A stretch of DNA of 64,000 nucleotides from Lonicera japonica (lineage: Eukaryota; Streptophyta; Magnoliopsida; Dipsacales; Caprifoliaceae): NCBI GenBank assembly GCA_021464415.1, contig CM038471.1, positions 30,539,234 to 30,603,233 of the forward strand, read 5' to 3'. This document shows, piece by piece, positions 44,757 to 56,699 of this stretch (positions within the stretch are counted from its first letter, which is position 1; each line of letters opens with the position of its first letter). The position numbers and the translations under genes were made by a program. The notes under the pieces are model-generated. The model worked only from the letters and a program-made list of their open reading frames with translations. It was not told where the DNA came from and searched no databases.

Positions 44757-46081
44757 GTGACACCCTGCCCACATAGGCGATAAAAAATAATAGTATTATT
44801 ATACACCAAAAATTACAATATTGTTCAAAATACAGTGATATATTTTGTACTGTTCAAATTACAAAAATATATAAAGTCTTCCGAAGCTCTCACTGCATCG
44901 CAATCCATTATCACCGCAAGTACCTGTTGAGGAAAAACATGTATGGGGAAGTACACTGTACACAGAGAATAAACGAATTTTCACGGAATTAATTTAACAA
45001 TAATAATGAATACGTTCATATCAAATAACACACAAGGCCTCATACCCAGTTCTCTCATAGTCACATGCCAACTACCACCTTGCCTTAATTACCTCACCCA
45101 TGTCCTATCACTGGAATTGCAAAAGGCTGTTGGACTGTTGGTAAACCTGGCAAGTGTACTTGGACCATGTACCAAACAAACCTTTTAGCACTTTAGCCAA
45201 CACATAAAAAAGCTAACAAATATGCCATAACGAGAGGAGTACAAAAATAAGGATAACAAATAATGCTTTAGAGCTTTAAAAGAATGCATATTGATTACTT
45301 CTCATATCTTGAAATACCACAAATATAAAGCGAGCAAGCCTTCCATCTTTTGCCTTGATTTTTCTTCTTTTTCCCCTATCTCTTTCTCCACACAGTTTCT
45401 CTCTCTACTTTTATGCTTAATTGCTACATCTCCATATAAATTTTTCTAACAAATAATTATACATAATGGAACTTAGCACATATAATAAATGGGGTCCACT
45501 AGCCTAAATGGTGGCAGTTGCATGCCTAATTGTTTTAGAATGTTGCCATCTTATATGGCAACACACAAGTGTATATTATATATAAATATAATTTATATAT
45601 ATGAATAAAAATATATAAATCTTAAACTTAAAATATATTTACCAAAATATTAATATTAATACACAAATATAAAAATACGGTTTATCACACATATTATTGC
45701 TATTCATGTATTATATTGATGATTATTTGCTTTGTGGTAAAAGTTGGTGAATTAGTTGTAAGATTTACATTACTTTTATATTTTCCAAATTTTGCCTTTC
45801 ACCCCACCCCATATTAAGCATTAGTCTAACCCCGTTTTTAAATGAATAACTTTCAGGTGATAGGGATATTGTTGATCAACCAGAGTTGGGTTTGGGAATG
45901 CATTAGCTTACCTCTGGTACCGACTTATATATCTTGTTTTACATATGTGTAAATATTAAAGCTAACCACATATAGCCCAATATGTGTTTTTTTATTTGCT
46001 TTGTGAATAATTTATATCATTTAAATTAAATTTTGGTATGTATAAAGATTTGAGGAAACTTCATGGATATTTATGCACATG
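44757..46081. other. Possible LTR start and unassigned AT-rich DNA
   Basis: TGTGACACCCTGCCCACATAG at 44756 resembles a gypsy LTR terminus (compare 21599). The following 1.3 kb is AT-rich with no conserved frame. The frame at 45006-45188 has no recognisable domain. Confidence 0.3.
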
Positions 46082-46440
46082 TGTTGGTGTGAAAATCTTG
46101 TTTGATTTATTTAATCAATCATAATATATTTCCTGATAGTGAATGGATTGCTTATGTGATATTATGATGTTTAAGAATGACTTAGTAAGATATAAATAAC
46201 AATAATGACAACACAAGAATTTTAGAGGTGGTTAAGCCTTGCTAAGGGTCTTACTCCACTCCTGTTGAAAGAGCTTTGGGCTCTTAGAGGACCTTTTTAT
46301 GTAGGGATTGTGTTACAAGTGTTAGTAATACAATCACTTAATTATTATAAGATGGTTCTACACTTAAAACAAGTGTAAAAGCTATAGGACAATGACCACA
46401 AGGATGAAATATTCCGTACAAGTCTATTTACTAAGTATTA
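46082..46440 (-). mobile_element. Truncated LTR, partner of the LTR at 51395-53291
   Basis: The plus strand from TGTTGGTGTGAAAATCTTG to about 46440 matches 51395-51432 joined to 52395-52735 (shared TTTTAGAGGT(G/A)GTT, TCTTACTCCACTCCTGT, AGTGAATGG and AAGATATAAATAACAATAA). It stops where CACTA-like sequence begins. Orientation is inferred from the other LTR and its primer-binding site. Confidence 0.6.
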
Positions 46441-46463
46441 ACTACACTAAATTCGATGATTTA

Positions 46464-46960
46464 TGACTACAAAAAAATCACAAAGGCCAAAAAAGTCATA
46501 AATGGCAATCATAAAATAACAATCACAAGATTGTTTTACGGTCGAAAACAAATAAAAGATCGTACGCAAATAAACCTTTTGATAATTCGAAAACGAATTA
46601 TCTTTCATAGAATTTGTTTGTCAAAACTAGTCACAATTATAGTAATTTGTGATTGTTAATGGTAGTCACAAACATTAACATTGTAACTGTTTTTAGCAAT
46701 CATACATATATCATATTAGGGAGTAATATCCAAAAATTATGATTGTTATTAGTAGTCAAAAACAAAATTTGTGTGATAGTTTATAGCAATCATAATGGCA
46801 GACATACATTTGTCACAATGTTAGTGACTGTTTGTAGCAGTCACTATTGATGATGATACATAATTATTTCTATCAGTCAAAATGGTCATTAGCAGTGATA
46901 TTTAGTCATAAAATTTTGATTGTTTTTGGCAGTCACAAATTTGGAATTATTTTTTAAAAA
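46464..46960 (+). mobile_element. CACTA-like terminal region with subterminal repeats
   Basis: Starts ACTACAAAAAAATCACAAAGG (CACTA-type end with its first base altered). It then carries many direct and inverted copies of a TGA(T/C)TGTTT.TAGCA(A/G)TCA motif, for example GTGACTGTTTGTAGCAGTCAC at 46830-46850. Such clustered subterminal repeats mark CACTA (En/Spm) ends. The other terminus was not found, so this is a fragment. Confidence 0.5.
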
Positions 46961-47019
46961 AATATTAGTTTGAATAGTTTTTAGAATAGTCCTTTCCGGA
47001 TAAATTTAGTTTAAAACAA

Positions 47020-47775
47020 TATTTTAAAATCAGACTCGAGCTTTGCGAGCGCCTACGTATTCATTTATAGAATGAAATCAGAGTCTCGTAGTTTCACTTG
47101 TTTGGAAACTGTTTTTGTATTTTTGTTTGTTTTGAAAACGTGTCAAAACGAGTTTTAGTTTTCTTGTAAAATTTAAAAATGATTTATTTTGAAAGCAGTG
47201 AACTTCTTTGCAAGTTATCTAATTTTCTGTATTAAAAATGAATTTAAATGCAGTATTGAAATTTAGAAAGGTTGTAGAAAAACATACATGATGCGCTTGA
47301 AGAAGAAATGAAAACCTTGCCTTGATTGCCTTGCTTGCCTCCTTCTCTCTCTAGAACTTTCTCTCTCTAGAGCTTTCTCTCACTAATTTTCTCTCACTAG
47401 AAATTCTCTAAAAGAAGACTCTCTAATAATTTTGACAGAATTTCACCTTACTAAAAACACTAGTGAGTGTTGATGTCTCAAATGAGACCCCAAGGGTCCT
47501 ATTTATAGGAAAATTAAAGAAAAATGGCCTAGGTAGCCGCGCGGTTAGGAGCCAGCCGTACGGCTAGGGAGGGCTGCGACTAGGGCTTGCGGCTAGGGCG
47601 TGCGGCTCGGGCTTGCGGCTCGAAGACAACCGTATGGTTGGGAGCCAACCGTGCGGCTAGGGTATGTGCCAACCGTGCGGTTGGGGGGCGTGCGGCTGGC
47701 TATTAAAAAAACTCAATGGGCGTGCGGTTAGGGGGCGTGCGGCTGGTCAACGTGAGCGAACACCCGCAATACAGA
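47020..47775 (-). mobile_element. LTR/leader fragment with GC-rich degenerate repeats
   Basis: Contains ..CGAGCGCCTACGTATTC..GAATGAAATCAGAGTCTCG.. (47047-47090), CT-rich blocks (47345-47400) and a GC-rich array of CCG(N)2CGG-type palindromes at 47530-47740. The composition and order resemble the LTR and leader of a plant LTR retrotransposon. Strand uncertain. Confidence 0.35.
47535..47740. repeat. GC-rich degenerate tandem repeat
   Basis: About a dozen imperfect units of (G)CGTGCGGCTAGGG / GCCAACCGTGCGGTTGG. Many are short palindromes (AGCCGTACGGCT at 47556). It contrasts sharply with the AT-rich surroundings. Confidence 0.7.
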
Positions 47776-47789
47776 GAAGTCGATGGATA

Positions 47790-48480
47790 CCTTTCAATGG
47801 CTGATTTAGCAAACAAAAGTTTGTAAATTGGTTGTTAAAAATCGAAAAATATTTTTATGACTTCAAGATCTCAAAATTTGAAGGTGCTAAGTATGTGTAC
47901 AGTGCACTTTCTCGAAGTGTTCAACAATGGTGGGACGATTTTCAGTATGATCGGTGTATATTTGGTGGTCTTCCTATTAATACGTGTAGACTAGTATCTC
48001 TTAATCAAAGAATATTATTCTGAAGATTTTAAGGAAATAATGTCTTATGTGAATCGATTCTTTTATTGGGTCTATGATGATTTTGAAGATGGTTTAAGTC
48101 AATTCCCACTAATTGCGAAGAAGACGTACAACTTAAGAAATCATAAGGGAAGATGAACTCCTTAAAATCTCTGCCATTAGTGTGGGACACCATCATCGAA
48201 TCTGATACAAAAATGGAAGGCGTGAAGAGAGATACTTGTTTAGAAATTTTGCATGAACAATTAGAGGAAATTGAGAGTCAACCTCTCAGTTATGGAAATG
48301 ATCAATTTGAATTGTTTGGTAAGTTTTTGGATGATAGGCCAATAATTAACACAAAATAGGAAAGTTTGTGCTTGGAAAAAATCGATTTGATTGGCATCAG
48401 TAAGTTCATCACACCTCCTAGTTCTCAATTCATGCAACTGGTTGACAAAAAAGGAATAAACAAATTTTTGGAAAAGTTTC
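47790..48480 (+). pseudogene. Ty3/gypsy gag fragment, plus strand
   Basis: A frame with WLLKIEKYFYDFKI.., AKYVYSALSRSVQQWWDDFQ and, after frameshifts, ..SEDFKEIMSYVNRF.. follows the order of a plant retrotransposon gag capsid domain; the WW-D motif lies near 47930. Another frame (48153-48359) continues with ..KMEGVKRDTCLEILHEQLEE... No protease, reverse transcriptase or integrase follows: the element goes almost directly into a polypurine-like stretch and an LTR at about 48600. It is broken by several stops and internally deleted. Confidence 0.55.
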
Positions 48481-48599
48481 AGTTTTGAAGAAATTCAAAT
48501 TTCGTCCCTTTGTTAAACTTTACAAATATTTTATCGGTTGGTACGGGCGAAACTAATTTTCTTCATTAAACTAGAGGGCGAGTTTTTTTAAAGAGCAGG

Positions 48600-49164
48600 T
48601 GAATGACGCAAAGGAAATAAAGACTATTTTATTATTTAATGTAATTATTTTTCTTGTAGTTTTTATTTATTATTTTAGGGAGATTTTTACTTATTCTATT
48701 TTTATTAATTTTTGGTAGGATATAGATTTAGGATTTGAAATTTGAATATTAGTTAACTTAATTATAAAGGATTTGATCTGAGTGTCTTCTAAATATATCC
48801 TAAGTAATTAAGGTAGGTTTAGGATTTTAGATTTTTAGTATTATAAATACTGTTTATTTCATATCAATGTAACCAACCATTCATGAATTAGTAAAATATT
48901 GTGAGACATGTCTTTTGTTCTTTAAAAATTCGATGGATTTTCATTTTGTTCTTATGAAATCAAGAGCCCAAGGTTGAAGACGGACATTCTTCCTCCTTCT
49001 TCGCCAGCTCCCATTCTACATCAATGTAACCAACCATTCATGAATTAAATTTCTCTTGTTCTTTGAAAATTCGATAAATTTTCATTTCGTTCTTGTGAAA
49101 ACAAGAGCCCAAGGTTAAAGACGGCGTTCTGCTCCTCCTTCTTGCCCGCTTCCATTCTACATCA
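48600..49164 (+). mobile_element. Gypsy-type LTR with an internal tandem duplication
   Basis: Begins TGAATGACGCAAAGG after a purine-rich stretch (AAAGAGCAGG) and ends ..TTCCATTCTACATCA, so it has TG..CA ends. The 3' part is tandemly duplicated: 48863-49019 and 49020-49164 both contain ATCAATGTAACCAACCATTC and CAAGAGCCCAAGGTT(G/A)AAGA. It is probably the 3' LTR of the gag fragment just upstream. Confidence 0.55.
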
Positions 49165-50880
49165 CCCAGAAAGGATGATCATTTTTCAGAAGATCTCCTC
49201 TATGGTCTTCTTCCTATCATCCTTTGGAGGCCTTTTGTCATTATTTTCTATGAACTAACATAGCATACCTCTTTAAATGAGCTTCTCTATCTTTTCCTTC
49301 AGCTTCCAGCAATGATAAGTGTCATGATTATGATCCTTATGATACTGATAGTATTTGAAAATGTCCATTTTCCTCTCAGGGGTCTTTATCTTTCTAAGAG
49401 CTGGGAGTTATGATTGATCCATTTGTGAATATACTTCCCCTAAAATGAACAGTTAGATGAGTATCGTTGGAGCTTCTTATTTGCATCGGGACTATTCATG
49501 TCCTATTTGTTATTCTTTTTCTTATCTTTATGGCCAAGGGATGTTTTTTCTACCTCTTTCATGCATGAAGAAACAAGGTTAGAAAGAGCATACAAGTTTC
49601 TCCCTTCATGGAGCTCTTTCAGCCTTAATCTATTTGTCCAACCATTTCCTTAAGTCTGACATTGTTTTGGGAGCCTCCCTTACTAAAGTCATCGGGCAAT
49701 AAGGAGAGTTAACTCCTCCCAAAAACGCTACTAGTACTACACCATCATTTAAATCACTCACCATGAGGCTTTCTTAATTGAACTTATGATAGTAATTTTT
49801 TAGGTTTTCGCTTTGACTTTTGCTTGATTATGAAGACTTGGGTTGATGGTTTGGAGTACTACATTCCACCTATGAAATGAGCCACAAACTTTGTTCTAAA
49901 CTCTTAAAAAGTTATTAATGGAGTTAGGAGGCAAGGTGATTGTACTAACATCCTGAGTTGATCCCTTATGTGTGGTAGCAAAAGACCTGCATATTGTGGC
50001 ATATACCATGACATCTTGTAGCCCTATCATGGTTTGACACTATTGCCAAGGGTCTACTAGGTCAATTGAACCGTCAAAAGACTTCAATTTGGGAGTTTGA
50101 ATCCGTGAGGAAAAAGACATCTTTAAACCAGCAAAGACATGGGTGACTTTGAATTTTTAACTAGCTTGATAATAGAGTAATGACTAGGATTTCCCCTACG
50201 GCTCTTATGATTTCTTTCACTTGATTATTTACTTAATTCCACCCTAACCTTTTCTTCCATTTCTTCAATAGGGGTAACAACATCCTTCGCATATTTTCCT
50301 ATATAGGATATTCTGAGCAGGGCTAAGACTCTGTTCTTTTCCCCTGCACCCTATTTTGGGTGGTTTGAATTAGGTTTAGTTTTACGATCCTATTTTATTC
50401 CAAAAAGCCTTAAGAGAGCAGATTTTCTGGGCTTTTGTTACTTTGCATCGATGGGAGGGGTAGTTTTTCCTCCCTTTACATAAATGATGGGGTCTCGGAT
50501 CATTTGTTGCACATTGCTATGAGATCTCTCCTTTACTATCTTCTTTCCTTTGGTCATCCCTTCCTTTGTTCTCTAACTTATTCGATGGACTAGGAGGATG
50601 TGTGTTTTAAGACTTCTGCGGAGGGTCAGGTTACCTTTTCCTTTCTTTTATGTTGTTTATAAGGCTATTGGGAGGATTCTAACAAAGAGCTGCATTCCCT
50701 TTCCTCATCTTTCGTCTTGGTTAGAGGGAATAACACCCGTTTTGTTCATGTTTTGCAATTTTTCAATATGCTTTGAATGGCATAACTATTTGAGCTTTAA
50801 TCTTAAAACCTCAAGATCCTCTACGACCCCTTCAAAAAAAACAAGAACTATTTATCCCACTATCAAGCCTAGAAAATATG
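49165..50880 (-). pseudogene. Ty3/gypsy gag region, minus strand
   Basis: On the minus strand, interrupted by stops and frameshifts, are readable gag pieces: ..RSFATTHKG.. with LPPNSINNF (about 49990-49895), ..KFVAHFIGG.. (about 49880), and the Cys/His stretch YYQYHKDHNHDTYHCWKLKEK (about 49345-49285) typical of the end of gypsy gag. The order runs away from the LTR and primer-binding site at 51381-53291, so it belongs to that element. No pol domains were recognised before 49165. Confidence 0.55.
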
Positions 50881-50885
50881 GTTAA

Positions 50886-51323
50886 TGTAATGTCCCACAT
50901 CGAAAAATGGGGGAAACTTGAAATGCTATATATGTACACGCAAAAGGGTTCCCACAAGTAAAAGGCCTTTTGGTGGTTGCTATGGTAGCACATGCCAAGA
51001 ACAAAATTGTGCGGCATGATGCCTAAAGCAAACAATATCTTGCTAGAGTCAGGGCTGGGGTTCGTTATAATTGGTATAAGAACGGATCCCTACAGAGTAC
51101 GTTGTGCCGACAAGGGCGTTGATTCCCATGGGGCGAGGATGTAATGTCCTCATATCAAAAAATAGGGAAAATTTGAAGTGCTATATATGTACATGCAAGA
51201 GGTTCCCACTAGTGAAAGGCCTTTTGGGGGTTGTTATGGTAGCCACCTGCCAAAAACAAAAATGTGCGGACATGATGCCAAAGCGGACAATATCTTGCTA
51301 GTGTTGGGGCCTAGGTCGTGACA
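50886..51323 (+). mobile_element. Complete TRIM: 184-bp LTRs, 70-bp interior, TSD GTTAA
   Basis: LTR 1 (50886-51069) starts TGTAATGTCCCACATCG; LTR 2 (51140-51323) starts TGTAATGTCCTCATATC and ends GTCGTGACA. Both are 184 bp and align throughout. The interior (51070-51139) begins ATTGGTATAAGAACGG, a decayed form of the TTGGTATCAGAGC initiator-Met primer-binding site, and ends CATGGGGCGAGGA, a polypurine tract. GTTAA flanks the element at 50881-50885 and 51324-51328. Non-coding, so it must have been mobilised in trans. It inserted into the leader/gag of the minus-strand gypsy element. Confidence 0.9.
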
Positions 51324-51380
51324 GTTAATAAGCCTTTTTTTAGGAGGAAACTTACGAATGAAGAAAATCTTTTCCATAGA

Positions 51381-51394
51381 TGGCGCCAAATCAA
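51381..51394 (-). promoter_or_regulatory. Primer-binding site of the minus-strand gypsy element
   Basis: The minus strand reads TTTGGCGCCATCTATGG immediately after the LTR end, matching the TGGCGCC motif that commonly follows the 5' LTR of plant gypsy elements. This sets the orientation of the element. Confidence 0.5.
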
Positions 51395-53291
51395 TGATAG
51401 TGTGTAAATTGTGTTTAATGAATTTAACCAATGTTTAAAAAAGGCGTTCGAGGCATACTCCTCAAGACGCACCTTCAAGGAGAGGCATCGCTAAAACGCT
51501 ATAAGGCGTGATTTTTTAGCATAAAAATGAGGCCTACACCTCACTAGTTTGATGCCCACCTAAGGCGTACACTTTGAGGCATAAGCCTCAAGGCATGTGA
51601 GGCGTTAAGTCATTAATACTACTTTAAACCCTAGATCTAAACGGCAAAAAAGAAAAATGGAGAAAAAACGGTGAATAGAGAGAGAGAATAGGTGAGACGA
51701 GGACTTGAAAATGGAAAAGGAGACGGAATTTGGAGGAGAAAAACGAAGCTTACCTGAAAATATGGTGGTCGGCAGCGGCGCCAGATAAAAAACCCTAAAG
51801 TGGTGAAGAAAGAAGAAAGACGATGGAAAGAAATAGACTTCTTTAGTCTATTTATCTTTGCGACCCACATAGAAAAACCTTAAGTCTTTTTGTCTTTTTG
51901 CCTCAAAATATTAGATTTTAAAAAGACCTTATCTTTTTATCCTTTTACACCAAAATATTAAAGAAACAAAAAAAAATTGTTATAAATTTTATTTGTTTTT
52001 AATATTATTTTTTTGCTCTATAGTTTTATAATATTTAGGAAAATAGACTTTGATATCTTGGTTATGCAATTTTATAAATTGTTTGGGATTAAAGAATTTG
52101 TATATAGGAATTGATATTTTGGTGTGATGCACAAGATTAATTAGCTTTTATGTAGTAACATGATATTTGTTTCTTTGGTGTGATAATTTGAGATTGTTCT
52201 TATATTTGTAAAGTCGTTATTTTGCTTTTTTAGTAATGATAATCATGTTATTCTATTTTAGAATTTTATTAGGGAAAAACTAAATAGAAAATGAGGCTTA
52301 CGCCTCAATGCGCCTCTAGGCCTACACCTCACCTCGCTCGGACAAAACACTTCAAGCTCACCTCATGCCTTTTAAAATTTTGTATTTAACCAATCGTAAT
52401 AGATTTTCTGACAGTGAATGGCTACCATATGCTATGGTTAGGATGTTTAAAAATGACTTCGCAAGATATAAATAACAATAACGACAACGCAAGGATTTTA
52501 GAGGTAGTTTAACCCTGCTAAGAGTCTTACTCCACTCCTGTCGAATGAGTTTTGGGCTCTTATAGGACCTTTATATAGGGATAGCGTTACAAGTGTTGGT
52601 AATACAATCACTCAACTATTCTAAAATGGTTATATTCTTAAAACAAGCATAGAAGTTGTAGGGCAATGAGTACAGGGCTGCAATATTCCACAAACGTTTA
52701 TCTACTAAGTGTTAATAAGTAATTATGCATCTTTTATGATCCTATCCTTTATGCCACCAGAATCCCTTTGCAACTATCCTACTACACTTTTGTATTCTTT
52801 GGTTGTTCTGCCCCCTGAAAAAGTAAAATGTCTTTTATATATATGAAGTTTAAGCATGTTCAATCCCATGAAACCACTATCGTAGTACACATTATCTTCT
52901 ACTACAGTGGGTGAACCAGCCTCTTCACTTCAAGTATTACTTAATATCCACTCTTGAACCGTTACCGTACATGGGCGTTGAAGTGCATTAAATGCCAGCA
53001 TGGTGGTTGATTTGTGCTTTGCTGTCAGGCGATAATTCTTCTATTTACCTGCTCCACTATACTACTTTGTTACAGACCTCCAGGAGGCCTGCCAACTCTT
53101 TAAGCCTGTTTAATATAATCCTATTGACCCCGCTAATGTACTATAAACAAATATGGAGAGTTTCTAGCCCTGATTGGCTTCCACGTAGGCCTAATTAGTC
53201 AGTAGTGAGGTCATCCAAATTTGCTGATATAAGCTTTCCACGTAATACTTTGACTTGTTGACTCGTTTGACCATAATTTACCCTCATCACA
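51395..53291 (-). mobile_element. Gypsy-type 5' LTR split by a 951-bp insertion
   Basis: On the minus strand the LTR would start TGTGATGAGGGTAAATTATG at 53291 and end near 51395, next to the primer-binding site. Without the insert at 51433-52383 it is about 0.95 kb. Its inner third matches 46082-46440, the presumed second LTR. Confidence 0.6.
51433..52383. mobile_element. MULE-like element inside the LTR, 951 bp, 11-bp TSD
   Basis: ATTTAACCAAT flanks it at 51422-51432 and 52384-52394; the homologous uninterrupted site exists at about 46107-46117. Ends GTTTAAAAAAGGCG and (inverted) TTTTAAAAGGCATGAG are followed inside by GAGGC/GCCTC-rich repeats (51440-51610 and 52290-52370). No transposase. 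The middle holds leader-like sequence with GCGGCGCC, unassigned. Confidence 0.7.
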
Positions 53292-56200
53292 TATGCTTGT
53301 AAAAATATTGTAAATTATATATATCTATGTGGATTGTTCCTATGCATTGATTTAATTGCATATGGTTTAATTGTTCTTTATAACTCATATAAGTTAAGTC
53401 TTCGATGGGTTAGTAACGTCACGAGTCTTAATAGCGTTGTTAATTACATTATTTAAGGTAGGGGCCTTACAAAAGAGACGTACTTCCTCCCTATTAGTAA
53501 TATAGTATTAGAATTTTATCATTAAGAACTATAACAAATATTAATGTGTTATTAGTAGAAGAAAAGGAAAGTAATGAAAACATAAAGCAATTATTATTAT
53601 CTTTTGTCTTGAATAAGATAATTATTTCTCTATTTATTCGCATACAGCCAATTGTATAAAGGCCCATGATATCCCTAATATTGTGAGAAAGATAAATTCA
53701 TAAAAATAAAAATGCAATAATATTAGTGGAGGATGGCACTCACTTACATGTATTTAATATATTTAATATTTTGCCTCACATCAATTATAAAAACACATTT
53801 TTAAATACTTCTTAGGTACTTGGCATTATCAAAGGCATTTAATTTTGCAATTTGAAAAATGATTGGAACTCTTTTTTTACAAGCGATGAATAGAAGATTA
53901 GTCGAAGCAGATGAGGGAGAAAGGGTGGGGATCATGGATTGTACCTTGTACCTCTTTTATATGGAAGTTGAAAATGTTAACATAGAGGAATTCAGATTTG
54001 TTGAATGTTTTCGTGTGAGGGTTAACATGATTATCTCACCTGATTAGCTAATTCATCAAATTTATAGTATAATTTCAATGTAACTGATGTTTTAGAGTAC
54101 AACATATTTTTTTATTGTCAAATGTGGAATATTGATTATGTTTTGAAAGAAAAATGGGACTGTCAATTTTAAAGTACTGAAAATAAAAATGATACAATCA
54201 ATTTGAGATAAGGAAATATAATTATTTTCTTAATAAATATGTATAGTGATCAATCTACATTTTTATTTTTTTAATTAAAATGTGTGTTTGCAAATAAGAT
54301 TAAAATTAAATTAATGTGTCATTTGTGGTGCATTTATATGGAAATAAGTTGCGAAAATAGAGCAATAATTGATGAATTCATTAATAACATAAAAAAATAA
54401 TCATAAATACGACAATAATTACCTAAAATAATGCACCACGGCCATCATGAATTAGCTGTTAGATGTCTACGGGGTTAGCCAAAAATTAAATTTCATACCT
54501 AGTGAAGTTCAATGGCTACTACTTGTAGTGAAATGTGTGCACGATGTTACGTGATATTATGTATCTAGTATATAGTAATGCTACACTTGCTAGGTATTTT
54601 TACCATATATGTTTACTAGCATGCATTATATATATATTGTACCTTCACAAGATTCAATCAGTGTACAACTTATATAATGCACTCGATAAAAATAGGTGGT
54701 TAAAATTATAGGTAAGAAAATCATTTTCTTATGTACCTATTGATTTTTGAGTGTATATATATATTTAATGCAAAAGAAGGAAAATGTTAGTATTAAATAA
54801 GGACATGTGACAATATGCAGTAAAAGATAACCATTCCACAATTATTTATCAGTACAATAAAACCTCTCTATAGATCAACTCTATAAAAGTATAACCTTCA
54901 TTTAGTCATAAAAAAGTAAAAAGAAGTCAAGTTCAATTTGGGTTAGTTGTATATTGGAATATTCTCTATATTGTAATAAGTGATAAATGATGTGAGTATT
55001 CACAAAGAGCGCTCAAGTTCGAACCTCATCTCTACCCCCATTTTCCTCGAACCACTCAGATATATCCATCGCTTGTATAACAAAAATAAGTTATAGATTT
55101 TTTAGCCCCATTTTAAGGAATTTGTCTCTATATAGTAATAATTTTCAATAATACAAAACATAATAAAATTTAAAATGATGAGCTGTTTGAACCAATTGTA
55201 CCTTTGGCCAATATTTATATATTGGAAAACGCATGTTCAACTATTTATGGATATATTTTGTATCCATATAGCTATTTTAAAAAAAAAAGTTACAGTAAGT
55301 CAATTTATTTTATTTTCCAATTCAAACTCTAGTAATTTATAATCTCCATATCATAATAAAATTGGTTTGATCCCAACATTATTATTATATAAGGAAGTTT
55401 TTCCGTAGATACATTATTTCCATTGCTTTTGATCTTAAAATCCGTTGTTTAAACGAAAATGTGAAAATCAAATCTAATACATATTCGAAAAGTATTCATT
55501 CTATATACATCTAATAAAATGTCACATGCATTTATATCTCATTAGTTCTTACAAATTTTACGCGAGTTTTGAAATAAATCATTAAAACAAATTTCTTTTA
55601 GTGCAATTTGAACTCAATATACCATTAAAATTTACCATACACATTAAAAATATTAAAAAAAGGCTCTTAATTTCTTTTAATGCAATTCGAACTCAAAATA
55701 TCTCGAATCTCAACCAAAAAAAATATTACTTGATATGTCAACAAGATGTTAAAATTCTTCATTTATAAACTTGTGAAATTAAAAAGTTACTATCAATACT
55801 CGCCGAGCTTTATGATATGTTCTAACCCTAAATTAAGTAGTCTTCATTCACTTTTTTTTTCAACGTCTTCATCTTTACAAGTTGTTCTAGTCAGTTTTTA
55901 CGTATTTCAATTAATCCTTATTTACAGAGTGTGCCAACTATTAACAATTAGAAATTTTGCACCCGATAGAACTCGACTCGACTCGCAAATTCATTGTCAA
56001 GTTCAATATTCTAAAGACAATGATGGCTGGCTAATCAGTGCACTCTTAGTGATTAAAACTTTTGAAAAGTATATATATATATATATATTATAAAAAAAAG
56101 AAAAAAAAAGGAAAAAAAGGAGGTTGTGAAATAAATTTATTTTCCAATCTAGACAACACATGCCTACTACGTGCACCCAACGTCTACGCCCTTCATAATG
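53292..56200. other. AT-rich intergenic DNA, no gene seen
   Basis: Low-complexity AT-rich sequence with several (TA)n tracts (54629, 54757, 56071). The frame at 53859-54047 (62 codons) has no recognisable motif. No element ends with target duplications were found. Confidence 0.5.
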
Positions 56201-56449
56201 AGACAAATTAAAGCAGTGGGACCCGCCTTACCCCGTGACAAAAACCCAATATATCACGAGATTCGATAAACCCGAAAATATCGCGAGAAAGAATTTCAAA
56301 TACCCGTATCGACAACGACAGTACGTACGCTCCGAGAAAACGAAAGAAACGCACGACTGAAGCCGTAACCCAAACTGAATATTCAACTGGATTTAAATCC
56401 ACAGTTTGAAGTCCGCCAAACCAACTCTTCTTTCTCCACCACCACACGC

Positions 56450-56550
56450 AATGATAAGTAGAGTGGCTTATCACTTATCATCTCAATGTCACGTATAAGT
56501 GAGACTTACTTATCAGAGATACATCATCAGATGGGAAAAGAGATAAGACT
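56450..56550. promoter_or_regulatory. Cluster of GATAAG (I-box) motifs
   Basis: GATAAG/CTTATC occurs at 56453, 56467, 56474, 56509 and 56542, five times in under 100 bp, partly arranged as inverted pairs. I-boxes are bound by GATA/MYB-type factors in light-regulated plant promoters. It lies about 1.6 kb upstream of the TOPLESS-like start, in a locally GC-richer stretch (56208-56620), so it may be distal promoter. Function inferred only. Confidence 0.35.
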
Positions 56551-56699
56551 CTTCTGCCAAAACGCATCGAAGATAGTGAGACCAAGTCCCACCCTCCCCA
56601 CCACCAGTCCTTTCTTTCTCTCTCTACCTTTTCTTTTTTTCTCTCTCTCTACATTTCTTTTTAATATATAAAATAAAAAGGGCGGTTTTAACACGCTGC

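Noticed and set aside
51637..51870. 77-codon minus-strand ORF between the TRIM and the second gypsy LTR half
   Set aside because: It lies within the MULE-like insert and shows only aromatic/Ser-rich noise.
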